Positions 40,954 through 50,705 of a stretch of 64,000 nucleotides of DNA are shown here, piece after piece (within the stretch, counting starts at the first letter, position 1; every line of letters begins with the position of its first letter). The DNA is from Pseudorhodoferax soli (GTDB lineage Bacteria; Pseudomonadota; Gammaproteobacteria; Burkholderiales; Burkholderiaceae_C). Made by a program: the position numbers and the translations under genes. The stretch lies in NCBI RefSeq assembly GCF_003337555.1, contig NZ_QPJK01000001.1:310001-374000 (forward strand), in the 5' to 3' direction. Under the pieces are notes generated by a model. That model searched no databases. It was not told where the DNA came from and saw only the letters and a program-made list of their open reading frames with translations.

Positions 40954-43605
40954 ATGCCCAAGCCTGACTTCTCGGCCCACACGCCGATGATGCAGCAGTA
41001 CCTCACGCTGAAAGTCGACTTCCCCGACACGCTGGTCTTCTACCGCATGGGGGATTTCTACGAGCTGTTCTACGCCGACGCCGAGCGCGCCGCGGCGCTG
41101 ATGGACATCACGCTCACGCGGCGCGGCCAGTCGGCCGGCGAGCCCGTCACGATGTGCGGCATCCCGTTCCATGCGGTGGAGAGCTACCTGGCCAAGCTGA
41201 TCCGGCTCGGCGAGTCGGTGGCGATCTGCGAGCAGGTCGGCGAGGTGACGGGCAAGGGCCCGGTAGAGCGCAAGGTGGTGCGCGTCGTCACGCCCGGCAC
41301 GCTGACCGACACCGCGCTGCTCGCCGACAAGACCGAGTCGGTGCTGGCAGCCTTCTACCCCGGCCCGCGCCAGCGCTGTGGCCTGGCCTGGCTGGCGCTC
41401 ACGCAGTCCGAACTGCAGTTGGCCGAGTGCAGCATGGACGAACTGCCGGGCTGGCTGGCCCGCATCGGCCCGGCCGAGCTGCTGCTGCCGGCCGACGTGC
41501 CCGATGCGCTGGAGGCCCGCATCCGCAGCCTGCGCCTCACCACACCGCAGGGCGGCCCGCTGGCGCTGTCGCTGCGCCCTGCATGGCAGTTCGATGGCGC
41601 GCTGGGCCAACGCAAGCTCTGCGAGCACCTGCACGTGGCCAGCCTCTCGGCCTGGCATGCCGAAGGCCTGCCGCAGGCGCATGCCGCGGCATCGGCGCTG
41701 CTGGCCTTCGCCGAGCACACGCAGGGCCAGGCGCTGTCGCACCTGCAGGCGCTGCGCGTGGCGCGCAGCGACGCGGCCATCGACCTGCCGCTCAGCACGC
41801 GGCGCAACCTCGAGCTGGTGCAGACCCTGCGCGGCGAGGACAGCCCCACGCTGTTCTCGCTGCTGGACACCTGCATGACCAGCATGGGCAGCCGCTTGCT
41901 CAAGCGCTGGCTGCTGGAGCCGCAGCGCGACCGCAGCGAAGCACACGCGCGCCTCCTGGCCACCGCCGTGCTGCGCGACGCACCGGGTGCCGGCCACTAC
42001 GCCAAGCTGCGCGGGCAGCTCAAGGGCACGAGCGATGTGGAACGCATCACGGCGCGCACCGCGCTGGGCCAGGTGCGCCCGCGCGAACTCGTGGCGCTGC
42101 AGCTGGCGTTGCAGCGCGCCGGCCTGCTGGCCGACAGCATCGACGGCCTGACCGGCCTGCTGGCGCACATCCGCCAGGACCTGCAACCGCCGCCCGACTG
42201 CGCGGCACTGCTGGCCGCTGCCATCCTCGAGGAGCCGGCCGCGCTGGTGCGCGACGGCGGCGTGATCGCCACCGGCCACGACGCCGAGCTCGACGAGCTG
42301 CGCGCGATCCAGAACAACTGCGACGCCTTCCTGCTCGACCTGGAGACGCGCGAGCGCGCCCGCACCGGCATCGGCAACCTGCGGGTGCAGTTCAGCAAGG
42401 TGCACGGCTTCTACATCGAGGTCACGCAGGGCGCGCTCGACAAGGTGCCGGCCGATTACCGCCGGCGCCAGACGCTCAAGAACGCCGAGCGCTTCATCAC
42501 GCCCGAGCTCAAGGCCTTCGAAGACAAGGCGCTGTCGGCGCAGGAGCGCGCACTGGCGCGCGAGAAGTGGCTGTACGACCGGCTGCTGGGCCAGCTGCAG
42601 GCCTTCGTGCCCGCGCTGTCGCGCCTGGCCCAGGCCATGGCCGCGCTCGACGTGCTGTGCAGCTTCGCCGAGCGCTCGCTGACGCTGAACTGGTGCGCGC
42701 CGCAGTTCGTGAAAGAGCCCTGCATCGAGATCGAGCGCGGCCGCCACCCGGTGGTCGAAGCGCGCCTGGCGGAGACCTCGCAGGCCGCCTTCATCGCCAA
42801 CGACACGCGGCTGCACGTGAAGCAGCGCATGCAGATCATCACCGGCCCCAACATGGGCGGCAAGTCGACCTACATGCGCCAGGTGGCGCTGATCGTGCTG
42901 ATGGCCAGCATCGGCAGCCACGTGCCGGCCAGCAGCTGCCGGCTCGGCCCCATCGACGCGATCCACACGCGCATCGGCGCGGCCGACGACCTGGCCAACG
43001 CGCAATCGACCTTCATGGTCGAGATGACCGAGGCCGCGCAGATCCTGCATGGCGCAAGCCGCCACAGCCTGGTGCTGATGGACGAGATCGGCCGCGGCAC
43101 CTCGACCTTCGACGGCCTGGCGCTGGCCAGCGGCATCGCCGCCCAGCTGCACGACCGCACGCAGGCCTTCACACTGTTCGCCACGCATTACTTCGAGCTG
43201 ACCGAGTTCCCGGCCAAACACCATGCGGCGCAGAACGTGCACGTGAGCGCGGCCGAATCGGGCGGCGACATCGTGTTCCTGCACGAGATCCAGGCCGGCC
43301 CGGCCAGCCGCAGCTACGGCATCCAGGTGGCGCGGCTGGCCGGCATGCCGGCCCCGGTGCTCCACCATGCGCGCCACACCCTGGAAGCGCTGGAGCAGCA
43401 GGCCAGCGCGAGCCAGGCGCAGATCGACCTGTTCGCGCCGCCGCCCGCAGCCGCCGTGGCCGAACCCAGCCCCGTAGAATCCGCGCTGGCCGGCATCGAC
43501 CCCGATGCGCTGACGCCGCGCGAAGCGCTCGATGCGCTGTACCGCTTGAAGAACATCGCCCGCCGCGAACAGGCCACCCTCGCCGCCAACACCCCCACAC
43601 CATGA
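40954..43605 (+). CDS. mutS: DNA mismatch repair protein MutS
   Basis: Full-length 883-residue MutS. Mismatch-reading motif RMGDFYELF (Phe35, Glu37), connector and lever domains, ATPase with Walker [10 protein letters not shown] (Lys637), Walker [19 protein letters not shown] and the signature loop [16 protein letters not shown]. The C-terminal tail ends with a short dimer/tetramer region ([20 protein letters not shown]). It detects mispairs and recruits MutL. Its TGA overlaps the ATG of the proteasome-like gene. Confidence 0.98.
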   Translation: MPKPDFSAHTPMMQQYLTLKVDFPDTLVFYRMGDFYELFYADAERAAALMDITLTRRGQSAGEPVTMCGIPFHAVESYLAKLIRLGESVAICEQVGEVTGKGPVERKVVRVVTPGTLTDTALLADKTESVLAAFYPGPRQRCGLAWLALTQSELQLAECSMDELPGWLARIGPAELLLPADVPDALEARIRSLRLTTPQGGPLALSLRPAWQFDGALGQRKLCEHLHVASLSAWHAEGLPQAHAAASALLAFAEHTQGQALSHLQALRVARSDAAIDLPLSTRRNLELVQTLRGEDSPTLFSLLDTCMTSMGSRLLKRWLLEPQRDRSEAHARLLATAVLRDAPGAGHYAKLRGQLKGTSDVERITARTALGQVRPRELVALQLALQRAGLLADSIDGLTGLLAHIRQDLQPPPDCAALLAAAILEEPAALVRDGGVIATGHDAELDELRAIQNNCDAFLLDLETRERARTGIGNLRVQFSKVHGFYIEVTQGALDKVPADYRRRQTLKNAERFITPELKAFEDKALSAQERALAREKWLYDRLLGQLQAFVPALSRLAQAMAALDVLCSFAERSLTLNWCAPQFVKEPCIEIERGRHPVVEARLAETSQAAFIANDTRLHVKQRMQIITGPNMGGKSTYMRQVALIVLMASIGSHVPASSCRLGPIDAIHTRIGAADDLANAQSTFMVEMTEAAQILHGASRHSLVLMDEIGRGTSTFDGLALASGIAAQLHDRTQAFTLFATHYFELTEFPAKHHAAQNVHVSAAESGGDIVFLHEIQAGPASRSYGIQVARLAGMPAPVLHHARHTLEALEQQASASQAQIDLFAPPPAAAVAEPSPVESALAGIDPDALTPREALDALYRLKNIARREQATLAANTPTP

Positions 43606-44429
43606 CCTACTGCGTCGCACTCAAACTCAACGCCGGACTGGTGTTCCTGTCCGATTCGCGCACCAACGCAGGTCTCGACCAGATCAGCACCTTCCGCAAG
43701 ATGATCGTGTACGAGCGCGCGGACGACCGCTTCATGGTGCTGCTGTCGGCCGGCAACCTGTCGATCTCGCAGTCGGTGCGCGAGATCCTGCAGGTCGAGC
43801 AGTTGCGCGAGGACGAGGACAGCGAGCCCATCACCATCTGGAACGCTAAGAGCATGTTCGATGCCGCGCGCGTGCTGGGTGCGGCCGTGCGCCGCGTCTA
43901 CGACCGGGACGCGGCCTCGCTGCGCCAGTCGGGCGTGGAGTTCAACGTCTCCATGATCTTCGGCGGCCAGATCAAGGGCGAAGGCATGCGGCTGTTCCAG
44001 GTGTACTCGGCCGGCAACTTCATCGAGGCCACGCCCGAGACGCCCTACTTCCAGATCGGCGAATCCAAGTACGGCAAGCCCGTGCTGGACCGCGTGATCA
44101 CGCCGGACACGCCGTTGGACGAGGCCGCCAAGTGCGCGCTGGTGTCGATGGACTCCACGCTCAAGTCCAACCTCTCGGTGGGCCTGCCGCTGGACCTCGT
44201 GGTCTACGGCGTGGACGATTTCCGCACCGACAAGGTGGTCTGCATCGACGACCAGAACCCCTACTTCCGCATGCTGCACGGCTCCTGGGGCCAGAAGCTG
44301 CGCGAGGTCTTCGACAGCATCGAAGACCCGCAATGGACCGGCGGCCCGACCGAGCTGCCGCTGATGGTCGCAGCCAGCCGCGGCAAGCCGCTGCGCAAGA
44401 TCACCAACCCGGACGAGCGCCTGATTTGA
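43602..44429 (+). CDS. Anbu-type proteasome homologue (predicted Ntn protease)
   Basis: A 275-residue Ntn-hydrolase of the COG3484 'predicted proteasome-type protease' group (Anbu). It starts [20 protein letters not shown], placing the presumptive nucleophile Thr2 directly after the initiator Met; FRKMIVYER and [14 protein letters not shown] are group features. Anbu forms open-ring oligomers with unclear substrates. The usual companions (alpha-E, transglutaminase-like and ATP-grasp genes) are not here; instead it is coupled by ATGA to mutS and by TTGA to a hydrolase. Confidence 0.87.
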   Translation: MTYCVALKLNAGLVFLSDSRTNAGLDQISTFRKMIVYERADDRFMVLLSAGNLSISQSVREILQVEQLREDEDSEPITIWNAKSMFDAARVLGAAVRRVYDRDAASLRQSGVEFNVSMIFGGQIKGEGMRLFQVYSAGNFIEATPETPYFQIGESKYGKPVLDRVITPDTPLDEAAKCALVSMDSTLKSNLSVGLPLDLVVYGVDDFRTDKVVCIDDQNPYFRMLHGSWGQKLREVFDSIEDPQWTGGPTELPLMVAASRGKPLRKITNPDERLI

Positions 44430-45283
44430 GCGCTGCCGCGGGCGGGCGCGGGCTGATCGTCTTCTCGCACGCCAACAGCTTCCCGGCCTCGACCTACCGC
44501 GTGCTGTTCGCGGAGCTGCGCGCCCGCGGCTTTCGCCTCGCTGCGGTCGAGAAGTACGGCCACGATCCCGCCTACCCGGTCAGCAACAACTGGCCGCACC
44601 TGGTGCAGCAGCTGGTGGACTTTGCCACGCAGCAGACCGAAGCCCGGAGCGAGAAGGCCTGGCTGGTGGGCCATTCGCTGGGCGGTTTCCTCAGCGTGAT
44701 GGCGGCCGCGCGCGCGCCGCAGCTGGCGCGCGGCGTGCTGCTGATCGATTCACCGCTGATCGGCGGCTGGCGCGCCACCACGCTGGGCCTGGCCAAGCGC
44801 ACGCCGCTGGTGGGTTCGGTCTCGCCCGGCCGCATCAGCCGCGCGCGGCGCAATGCCTGGCCCGATGCGGCGGCGGCGCTGGAGCACTTCCGGCACAAGA
44901 AGGCCTTCGCCAAGTGGGCACCCGAGGTGCTGGCCGACTACATCGCCCACGGCACGCACGATGCGCAGCACGAGGGCCAGGCGCGCCGCGTGCTGTCCTT
45001 CGACCGCGACGTGGAGACCGCCATCTACAACACCCTGCCCGACCACCTGGACCGCCTGCTGCGCCGCCACCCGCTCAAGTGCCCCGTGGCATTCCTGGGC
45101 GGGCGCCAGTCGGCCGAGATGCGCCAGGTCGGCATGGCCATGACGGCGCGCATCGTCGGCGCCGACGGCAAGGGCGATCCGGGCCGCGTGATGATGCTGG
45201 ACGGCAGCCACCTGTTCCCGATGGAACGGCCGCTGGCAACGGCCGCGGCCATCGAGGCCTCGCTCGCCAACATGGGCGCTTAG
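44426..45283 (+). CDS. Cytoplasmic alpha/beta-hydrolase
   Basis: A 285-residue alpha/beta-hydrolase: GLIVFSHANSFPASTYR as oxyanion strand, nucleophile elbow VGHSLGGFLSVMAA, and a C-terminal His in LDGSHLFPME. The TTG at 44426 overlaps the Anbu stop (TTGA) and is the only start giving the full first strand. Its 3' end overlaps the convergent monooxygenase-like gene by 4 nt. Substrate unknown. Confidence 0.85.
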   Translation: MSAAAGGRGLIVFSHANSFPASTYRVLFAELRARGFRLAAVEKYGHDPAYPVSNNWPHLVQQLVDFATQQTEARSEKAWLVGHSLGGFLSVMAAARAPQLARGVLLIDSPLIGGWRATTLGLAKRTPLVGSVSPGRISRARRNAWPDAAAALEHFRHKKAFAKWAPEVLADYIAHGTHDAQHEGQARRVLSFDRDVETAIYNTLPDHLDRLLRRHPLKCPVAFLGGRQSAEMRQVGMAMTARIVGADGKGDPGRVMMLDGSHLFPMERPLATAAAIEASLANMGA

Positions 45284-45606
45284 CCGGCTTTCGGCGCCAA
45301 CGGGTGCGCGATGCGGCCGTCGCCATGCGAGGCCAGCACCTGCGCGACGACCACGTGGTAGCCCGCCAGCCAGCGCGCCTGCTGCTGCTTGGCCGCGCGG
45401 TGCGTGGGGTGCTGCATGAGCTGCTCCAGCGCTGCCATGCTGTCCCAGTAGTAGCTGTTGGCGACCAGGCCCGTGGACGGGTTCTCCCAGCTTTCCTCGC
45501 CCAGGTAGCCGGGGATGGCACGCGCAAGCTCGGCGATGGCCGCGTCCGTCCGGTGGAACTCTGCGTCGAACGCGCCCGGCGCGAAGGTGAAGGTGGAGAC
45601 AAACAT
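45280..45606 (-). CDS. ABM-type (antibiotic biosynthesis monooxygenase) small protein
   Basis: 108 residues of dimeric alpha/beta-barrel type: MFVSTFTFAPGAFDAEFHRT, GYLGEESWENPSTGLVANSY and YWDSMAALEQLMQHPTHRAA with the conserved Trp and His. These proteins act as cofactor-free monooxygenases, heme-degrading relatives or binding proteins. It lies 10 nt behind the PaiB-like gene. Confidence 0.8.
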   Translation of the reverse strand: MFVSTFTFAPGAFDAEFHRTDAAIAELARAIPGYLGEESWENPSTGLVANSYYWDSMAALEQLMQHPTHRAAKQQQARWLAGYHVVVAQVLASHGDGRIAHPLAPKAG

Positions 45607-45616
45607 GCGCGCCGCC

Positions 45617-46240
45617 TCAGAGGGTGCGGCGCATGGCCTGCGCGAGTTCGGCATGGTCCAGCGCGTCGAGCCGCACGGCGGCGCCTTCGCGGTCGCGCGG
45701 CTCCTTGTTCTGGCTGAGCTTGGACTTGCCGACCAGGCGCGTGACGCTGATCTCGATGCCCACGATGTGCTGCAGCAGGCCGTCGATGAATGCGGGCGCG
45801 GAGTCGCCCATGCGCCAGGGCTGCGGCTCGGCCGCCTCGTGCCGGCGCGTGAGCCGGGCGACCAGGCCGCGCACGAAGCGCTCGTCGTCGCGGATGGCGA
45901 GGACGCCGTGGGCGTGCACCACCTCGTAGTTCCAGGTCGGCACCTGGCGGTGCGCCTCGTGCTTGCTCGGGTACCAGTTGGGCGAGATGTAGGCCTGGGG
46001 GCCATGGAACACCACCAGCACGGGCGTGCCCGTCGGGCAGCGCTGCCACAGCGGGTTGGCGCGTGCCACATGGGCCGTGAGCAGGCCCAGCGGGCCGGTG
46101 CCGGCATCGAACTCGAACGGGATGTGCTCGGCGTCCAGCCCATCCGGGCCGTGGTTCACGAGCGTGCCCAGCGGATAGGCCTGGACCAGGCGCTGCAGTT
46201 CGGCGGGCCGTTGTTCGGCGAAGTGGGCGGGCAGGTACAT
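45617..46240 (-). CDS. FMN-binding negative transcriptional regulator, PaiB family
   Basis: 207 residues with the PaiB split-barrel signature: MYLPAHFAEQRPAELQRLVQ, LGTLVNHGPDGLDAEHIPFE, FHGPQAYISPNWYPSKHEAH and VPTWNYEVVHAHG, then KLSQNKEPRDREG at the C-terminus. PaiB-like proteins bind flavin or heme. ATG 46240 gives the family start. Divergent from a MocR regulator, an arrangement often seen for this family. Confidence 0.9.
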   Translation of the reverse strand: MYLPAHFAEQRPAELQRLVQAYPLGTLVNHGPDGLDAEHIPFEFDAGTGPLGLLTAHVARANPLWQRCPTGTPVLVVFHGPQAYISPNWYPSKHEAHRQVPTWNYEVVHAHGVLAIRDDERFVRGLVARLTRRHEAAEPQPWRMGDSAPAFIDGLLQHIVGIEISVTRLVGKSKLSQNKEPRDREGAAVRLDALDHAELAQAMRRTL

Positions 46241-46270
46241 CGTGGTGCTGGGCGAGAGGTCGACAGGCCG

Positions 46271-46297
46271 CACTGTGGCGCACGACCGGCACAATGG
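46271..46297. promoter_or_regulatory. Two direct repeats, candidate MocR sites
   Basis: CACTGTGG (46271-46278) and CACAATGG (46290-46297), start-to-start 19 bp, in the 82-bp gap between the divergent PaiB and MocR genes. MocR regulators typically bind direct repeats. Confidence 0.3.
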
Positions 46298-46322
46298 GAA
46301 GAACCAGTTTCATCACATTCGC

Positions 46323-47786
46323 ATGGACCAGTTGCAGCGTCTCACGGGCACCGGCGCCGGCCGCCGCATCTACCAACTGCTGCGTGCGCAGATCGCCGAC
46401 GGCAGCCTGCCGGCCGGTGCGCGGGCGCCCTCCACACGGGCGCTGGCCAGCGAGCTGGGCGTCTCGCGCACCACCGTCACGGCGGTCTACGAGCAGCTGG
46501 CGGCCGAGGGTTTCCTGCTGACATCGGGCGGGCGCGCGGCGCGCGTGGCGACACCGCCGGCGCCGGTGGCAGCGCCTGTGGCGCGCAACAGGCGCGCCGG
46601 CCAGGTGCCGCCCGTGCTGTCCGCCTTCGGCCACCGCGTCGCGGCCATGGCGCTGCCGGTGCTGGCGACGGACACGCCGCCCCGCATCGATTTCCTGTAC
46701 GGCGCGCTGGCCCCGCGCGACTTCCCGGTGCTGGCCTGGCGGCGCGCCTACCAGGCCGAGCTGCTGCGCCAGCAGCCCAGCCTCTACTACGCCGCACCCG
46801 AGGGCGATGCCGCGCTGCGCCGCGCGTTGCAGGCCTACCTGCACCGCGCGCGCGGCCTGGCCTGCGCGGCCGAGCAGATCCTCGTGGTGCACGGCGCGCA
46901 GCAGGCCATCGACCTGTGTGCGCGTCTGCTGCTCGACGCCGACGACGCCTTCGTCTTCGAAGACCCCGGCTACCTGATGGCACGGTGCAGCTTCGAGGCC
47001 ACCGGCGCGCAGCTGCTGGCCGTGCCGGCGGACGCCCAGGGGCTGGACACCGCGCGCTTGCCGCAGAAGGCGCGGGCGCGGCTGGTCTACGTCACGCCCT
47101 CGCACCAGTTCCCCCTGGGCGGCGTGCTGCCGATCGCCCGGCGCATGGCGCTGCTGCAATGGGCGCAGCGCCAGCAGGCCTGGGTGGTCGAGGACGACTA
47201 CGACGGCGAGTTCCGCTACGGCCAGCGGCCGATCGCGGCGCTGCAGGCCATGGACACCGACGGCCGCGTGCTCTACATCGGCACGGTGTCCAAGGCCTTG
47301 TCGCCGCAGCTGCGCCTGGGCTACATGGTGTTGCCGCCGCCGCTGGTGCCGGTGTTCCGCCAGGCCAAGCGCCTGGCCGACCGCCATGCGCCCGTGCTGG
47401 AGCAGCGCGTGCTGGCCGCGCTGCTGGACAGCGGTGCCTACGAACGCCATGTGCGGCGCATGCGCCGCAGCCATGAACGCCGGCGCGCCGCCCTGCTCGA
47501 GGCGGTGGCGCAACTGCCCGGCGGTGCCCGGGTGACCGGCACCGCTGCCGGCCTGCACGTGGTGCTGTGGCTGCCGGCGCTGCGCCCGCGGGACGAGGCG
47601 GCGCTGGCGGCGGCGGTGCGCCAGCGTGGCGTGGGCGTGTACCCGGTCTCGCCATTGTTCGCCGGGCCGGCCGGGCACAGCCGCCCCGCGGGGCTGGTGC
47701 TGGGTTATGCCGGGCTCACGGCCGAGCAGATTGCGCAGGGCATGGCGGTGCTGGCCGCGGTGTTGCGCGAAGGGCTGCGCGGCTGA
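46323..47786 (+). CDS. MocR-family regulator (GntR DNA-binding plus aminotransferase domain)
   Basis: A 487-residue fusion. N-terminal GntR winged helix (IYQLLRAQIADGSLPAGARA, PSTRALASELGVSRTTVTAV), a linker, then a class I aminotransferase-like domain with LYYAAPEGDAALRRALQAYL, VVEDDYDGEFRY and PLP-Lys324 in GTVSKALSPQLRLGYMV. MocR proteins sense PLP or aminated ligands. It likely controls the divergent PaiB/ABM pair. Confidence 0.93.
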   Translation: MDQLQRLTGTGAGRRIYQLLRAQIADGSLPAGARAPSTRALASELGVSRTTVTAVYEQLAAEGFLLTSGGRAARVATPPAPVAAPVARNRRAGQVPPVLSAFGHRVAAMALPVLATDTPPRIDFLYGALAPRDFPVLAWRRAYQAELLRQQPSLYYAAPEGDAALRRALQAYLHRARGLACAAEQILVVHGAQQAIDLCARLLLDADDAFVFEDPGYLMARCSFEATGAQLLAVPADAQGLDTARLPQKARARLVYVTPSHQFPLGGVLPIARRMALLQWAQRQQAWVVEDDYDGEFRYGQRPIAALQAMDTDGRVLYIGTVSKALSPQLRLGYMVLPPPLVPVFRQAKRLADRHAPVLEQRVLAALLDSGAYERHVRRMRRSHERRRAALLEAVAQLPGGARVTGTAAGLHVVLWLPALRPRDEAALAAAVRQRGVGVYPVSPLFAGPAGHSRPAGLVLGYAGLTAEQIAQGMAVLAAVLREGLRG

Positions 47787-47805
47787 CGCGGCTCGGGCGC
47801 CGAGC

Positions 47806-47832
47806 GCAGCGGTGCCGAGCTGCGACCGCTGC
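47806..47832. terminator. Candidate hairpin between convergent MocR and Bug genes
   Basis: GCAGCGGT and ACCGCTGC form an 8-bp stem with an 11-nt loop about 20 nt after the MocR stop. No U-tract follows. The rest of this 147-bp gap shows nothing else. Confidence 0.35.
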
Positions 47833-47933
47833 AGCATGCCGGTGATCTGCCGCGCGCTCGCATGGATGGCCTGCATGGCCGGGCGCGAACCTCCCGAGGG
47901 TGCCGGCAGGCAGATGCGCCATGCCCGGGCCGC

Positions 47934-48902
47934 TCACCTGGCGGCCGCCGCGATCAGGCCCGCCAGCGCCGCCGCATCGCCGCCGACAGGGATCGCCCCC
48001 ATGCCCTGCAGGCGTTCGCGCATGGCGGGGCCTGCCACGGCATGGCGGGCCGCCACCTCCAGGCGCGCCACGATCTCCGGCGGCGTGCCGCGGGGCGCGA
48101 ACAGCGCGAACCAAGCCACGGCCTCGAATCCGGGGTAGCCGGATTCGGCCACCGTCGGCAGTTCCGGCGCGAGCGCCAGGCGCTCGCGCGAAGACACGGC
48201 CAGCGCGCGCAGCTTGCCCTCGCGCACCAAGGGCAAGGAGGCGGCATTGGCGAAGAACATCGTCACCCGGCCGCCGACCACGTCGGGCAACGGGCTCGCG
48301 CTGCCGGGCACGTGCACCATCTCCAGCCCGGCCGCGCGGCTCAGCATCTCGCCACCACGGTGCGACGAGGTGCCGTAGCCGGCCGACGCATAGCTCAGCC
48401 CCCAGGGCCGGCTGCGCGCCAGGGCCACCAGCTCCTGCAGGGTGCGGGCCGGTACGTCGTTGCCCACCACGAGGATGCTGGGGCTGACCGCGACCTGCGA
48501 GACCGGAACCAGCTCAGTGGTCGGGTCATAGGGCAGCTTCACGCCGAAGCGGGCATCTCCGACGATGGCGGCGTCGCCGGACAGCACCAGCATGTAGCCA
48601 TCGCCAGGGGCCTTGGCGACGCGGCCCACGCCGATGGTGCCGCCGGCTCCGGGCAGGTTCTCCACGACCACCGGCACGCCCAGGCTCTGCGTGAAGCTCT
48701 CGGCCAGCGCGCGGCCGATGGCATCGGGTGCCGTGCCGGCCGCGAACGGCACCACCAGGTGCATGGGCCGCACCGGCCAGGCCTGCTGGGCCAGCGCCAG
48801 GCCAGGCACCGCGCTGCACCAGAGCATGGCCACGGCGAGCCAGGCGCGGCCGGGCAAGCCGCGCAGGCGGGGAAACGGAAGGGCGGTCGATGGCATCGGC
48901 AT
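47934..48902 (-). CDS. Bug-family substrate-binding protein (third copy)
   Basis: A 322-residue periplasmic protein with signal peptide (WLAVAMLWCSAVPGLALAQ), HLVVPFAAGTAPDAIGRALA, VENLPGAGGTIGVGRVA and HVPGSASPLPDVVGGRVTMF. AGGAG lies 7 nt before ATG 48902. Solitary and divergent from the winged-helix/TPR regulator, which may control it. No TctA/TctB genes. Confidence 0.92.
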   Translation of the reverse strand: MPMPSTALPFPRLRGLPGRAWLAVAMLWCSAVPGLALAQQAWPVRPMHLVVPFAAGTAPDAIGRALAESFTQSLGVPVVVENLPGAGGTIGVGRVAKAPGDGYMLVLSGDAAIVGDARFGVKLPYDPTTELVPVSQVAVSPSILVVGNDVPARTLQELVALARSRPWGLSYASAGYGTSSHRGGEMLSRAAGLEMVHVPGSASPLPDVVGGRVTMFFANAASLPLVREGKLRALAVSSRERLALAPELPTVAESGYPGFEAVAWFALFAPRGTPPEIVARLEVAARHAVAGPAMRERLQGMGAIPVGGDAAALAGLIAAAAR

Positions 48903-48999
48903 GGCATTTCTCCTGCATGAAGTTCGGTCGCCAATGCTCCGTGCAAAGCCCAGGAACGCACTGAGCCGGACCGCAACGATTCCTGAGGATTTCATTAAC

Positions 49000-50595
49000 A
49001 TGCCCCGCAGCTCGTCTTGCCCGCCCACCGTGACGTCTCCTTCGGACACCTCTGCCTTCGCGCTGGGCCCCTGGCGGGTGGACCCACAGCTCGACACCCT
49101 GCACGACGGCCAGCACAGCGTCAAGCTGGAGCCGCGCACCATGCGGCTGCTGTGCGTGCTGGCGCAGGCCCAGGGCGGCCTGGTGCGCACCGAGACCTTG
49201 CTGGACACCGTCTGGCCGCAGGTCGTCGTGACTCCGGGATCGCTGTACGAGGCCGTGGCGCAGCTGCGCAAGATCCTCGGCCCGGACGCCATCGCGACGG
49301 TGCCGCGCAAGGGCTACCGCCTGGCGCTGCTCGCCGCGCCGAGCACACCGGTGGGCATGGTGGCGGCGCCTGCGCTGGGGCCGCATGCGCTCGCGGTGCT
49401 GCCGCTGCGCGCACGCCAGCTGCCCGACAGCCATGCCTTCATCCGCGAGAGCCTGCTCGACGAGCTGATCGCCGAGTTGTCGCGCCATCCGCAGCTGGTG
49501 GTGGTGGCACTCGGCACCATGCTGAGCTACGCCGGCCAGGAGCACCTGTCCCCGCAGCAGATCGGGCGCGAGCTGGGCGCGGCCTACCTGGTGGACGGGC
49601 TGCTGGAGCTGCGCGGCGACACGCTGCGCGTGCGCGTGCAAATGGTGTCGACCGCGCAAGGCACGCAGAGCTGGGTCGATGCGGTGGAGCTGCCGCTGGC
49701 CGCCTGGTGGGACACCGGCGCCCTGGTCGCCGGCAGGCTGGCGCGTGCGCTCAATCTGGAACTGCTCGACCAGGCCGCGCGCGCGCCCGCGCCCGCGCTC
49801 CCGGGACCGGACGCGTCGCAGGCGCAGGCCCTGGCCAGCCGGGCCTGGATCGCGCTGTTCGCCCGCCCCGAAACGCGCGAGGTCACGGCGCAGGCGCAGG
49901 CCTGGGCCGAACAGGCGATCGCGCTGGCGCCGGCGCTGCCGCTGGCCTCGACCTGCCTGGCGTTCTGCCATTGGCGCCAGGCGCAGTTCGGCTGGGGCGC
50001 CGTGGCGGCGGCGGCGCAGCGCGCGCTGGCGTTGCAGCACGCCGAACAGGCCGTGGCGCTGGATCCGCGGGAGCCCGATGCGCACTACGTGCTGGGGCTG
50101 GTGGCCTACAGCCTGGGCCAGGCCGCGCGCGCCGAAGAGTCGCTGCGCCACTGCATGCGGCTGTCCGGCTCGCATGCACCCGCGCACGGCCTGCTGGCGC
50201 TGATCCGCACCCGGCGCGGCCACCCGCAGGAGGCGGCTGCGCTGTGCGCGCGCGCCTTTGCGCTGAGCCCGCGGGAGCCGCTGCGGGTGGTCTGGCATCT
50301 GGCGCTCGCCTGGGCGGGATTGGCGCTGCACGACTATGCGGCCGCACTGGAAGCCTCGCAGCAGGCCATGGCGGTGAACCCGGACTTCGGCACCGCCTAC
50401 CTGACCGGCGCCGCGGCCGCGCAACAGCTCGGGGCCACCGAGGAAGCCCGGGCCTGGGTGGCCTTCCTGCGCCAACGCACCGCCTTCACCAGCCTGCAGG
50501 CCGTGCGCGAACGCCTGCCACCCGCCCGCGAAGCCGCGCACCGCGAACAGATGGACCAGCTGCTGCGCCTGCTCGCCGCGGCGGGCATGCCGTAG
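49000..50595 (+). CDS. CadC-like winged-helix regulator with TPR repeats
   Basis: 531 residues, apparently soluble. An OmpR-type DNA-binding domain sits at the N-terminus (FALGPWRVDPQLDTLHDG, VKLEPRTMRLLCVLAQAQGG and ATVPRKGYRLALL). A TolB/adenylate-cyclase-like block follows (LAVLPLRARQLPDSHAFIRE, IGRELGAAYLVDGLLELRGD). TPR-like helices run from about residue 300 to the end (EQAVALDPREPDAHYVLGLV). There is no receiver domain and no clear membrane segment, unlike CadC. Divergent from the Bug gene by 97 bp, so likely its regulator. Confidence 0.85.
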   Translation: MPRSSSCPPTVTSPSDTSAFALGPWRVDPQLDTLHDGQHSVKLEPRTMRLLCVLAQAQGGLVRTETLLDTVWPQVVVTPGSLYEAVAQLRKILGPDAIATVPRKGYRLALLAAPSTPVGMVAAPALGPHALAVLPLRARQLPDSHAFIRESLLDELIAELSRHPQLVVVALGTMLSYAGQEHLSPQQIGRELGAAYLVDGLLELRGDTLRVRVQMVSTAQGTQSWVDAVELPLAAWWDTGALVAGRLARALNLELLDQAARAPAPALPGPDASQAQALASRAWIALFARPETREVTAQAQAWAEQAIALAPALPLASTCLAFCHWRQAQFGWGAVAAAAQRALALQHAEQAVALDPREPDAHYVLGLVAYSLGQAARAEESLRHCMRLSGSHAPAHGLLALIRTRRGHPQEAAALCARAFALSPREPLRVVWHLALAWAGLALHDYAAALEASQQAMAVNPDFGTAYLTGAAAAQQLGATEEARAWVAFLRQRTAFTSLQAVRERLPPAREAAHREQMDQLLRLLAAAGMP

Positions 50596-50667
50596 CGAAC
50601 GGCATCTTCAGAAATCCCTGAGGGCGGCCTGAGGACGCAGCGCCGGCCGCGCGCAACACTGCATTCA

Positions 50668-50686
50668 CGCCGGCACGGTGCCGGCG
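50668..50686. promoter_or_regulatory. 19-bp near-perfect palindrome upstream of small membrane gene
   Basis: CGCCGGCAC-G-GTGCCGGCG: 9-bp arms around one base, ending 11 nt before the ribosome site (AGGAG) of the gene at 50706. Could be an operator or an attenuating/terminating hairpin after the upstream regulator gene. Confidence 0.4.
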
Positions 50687-50705
50687 GGAATCCGCAGGAG
50701 CCCCC

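Noticed and set aside
40675-43620. Minus-strand open frame opposite mutS, continuous with the chemoreceptor
   Set aside because: Antisense shadow of mutS; the receptor's TM1 and start are at 40674.
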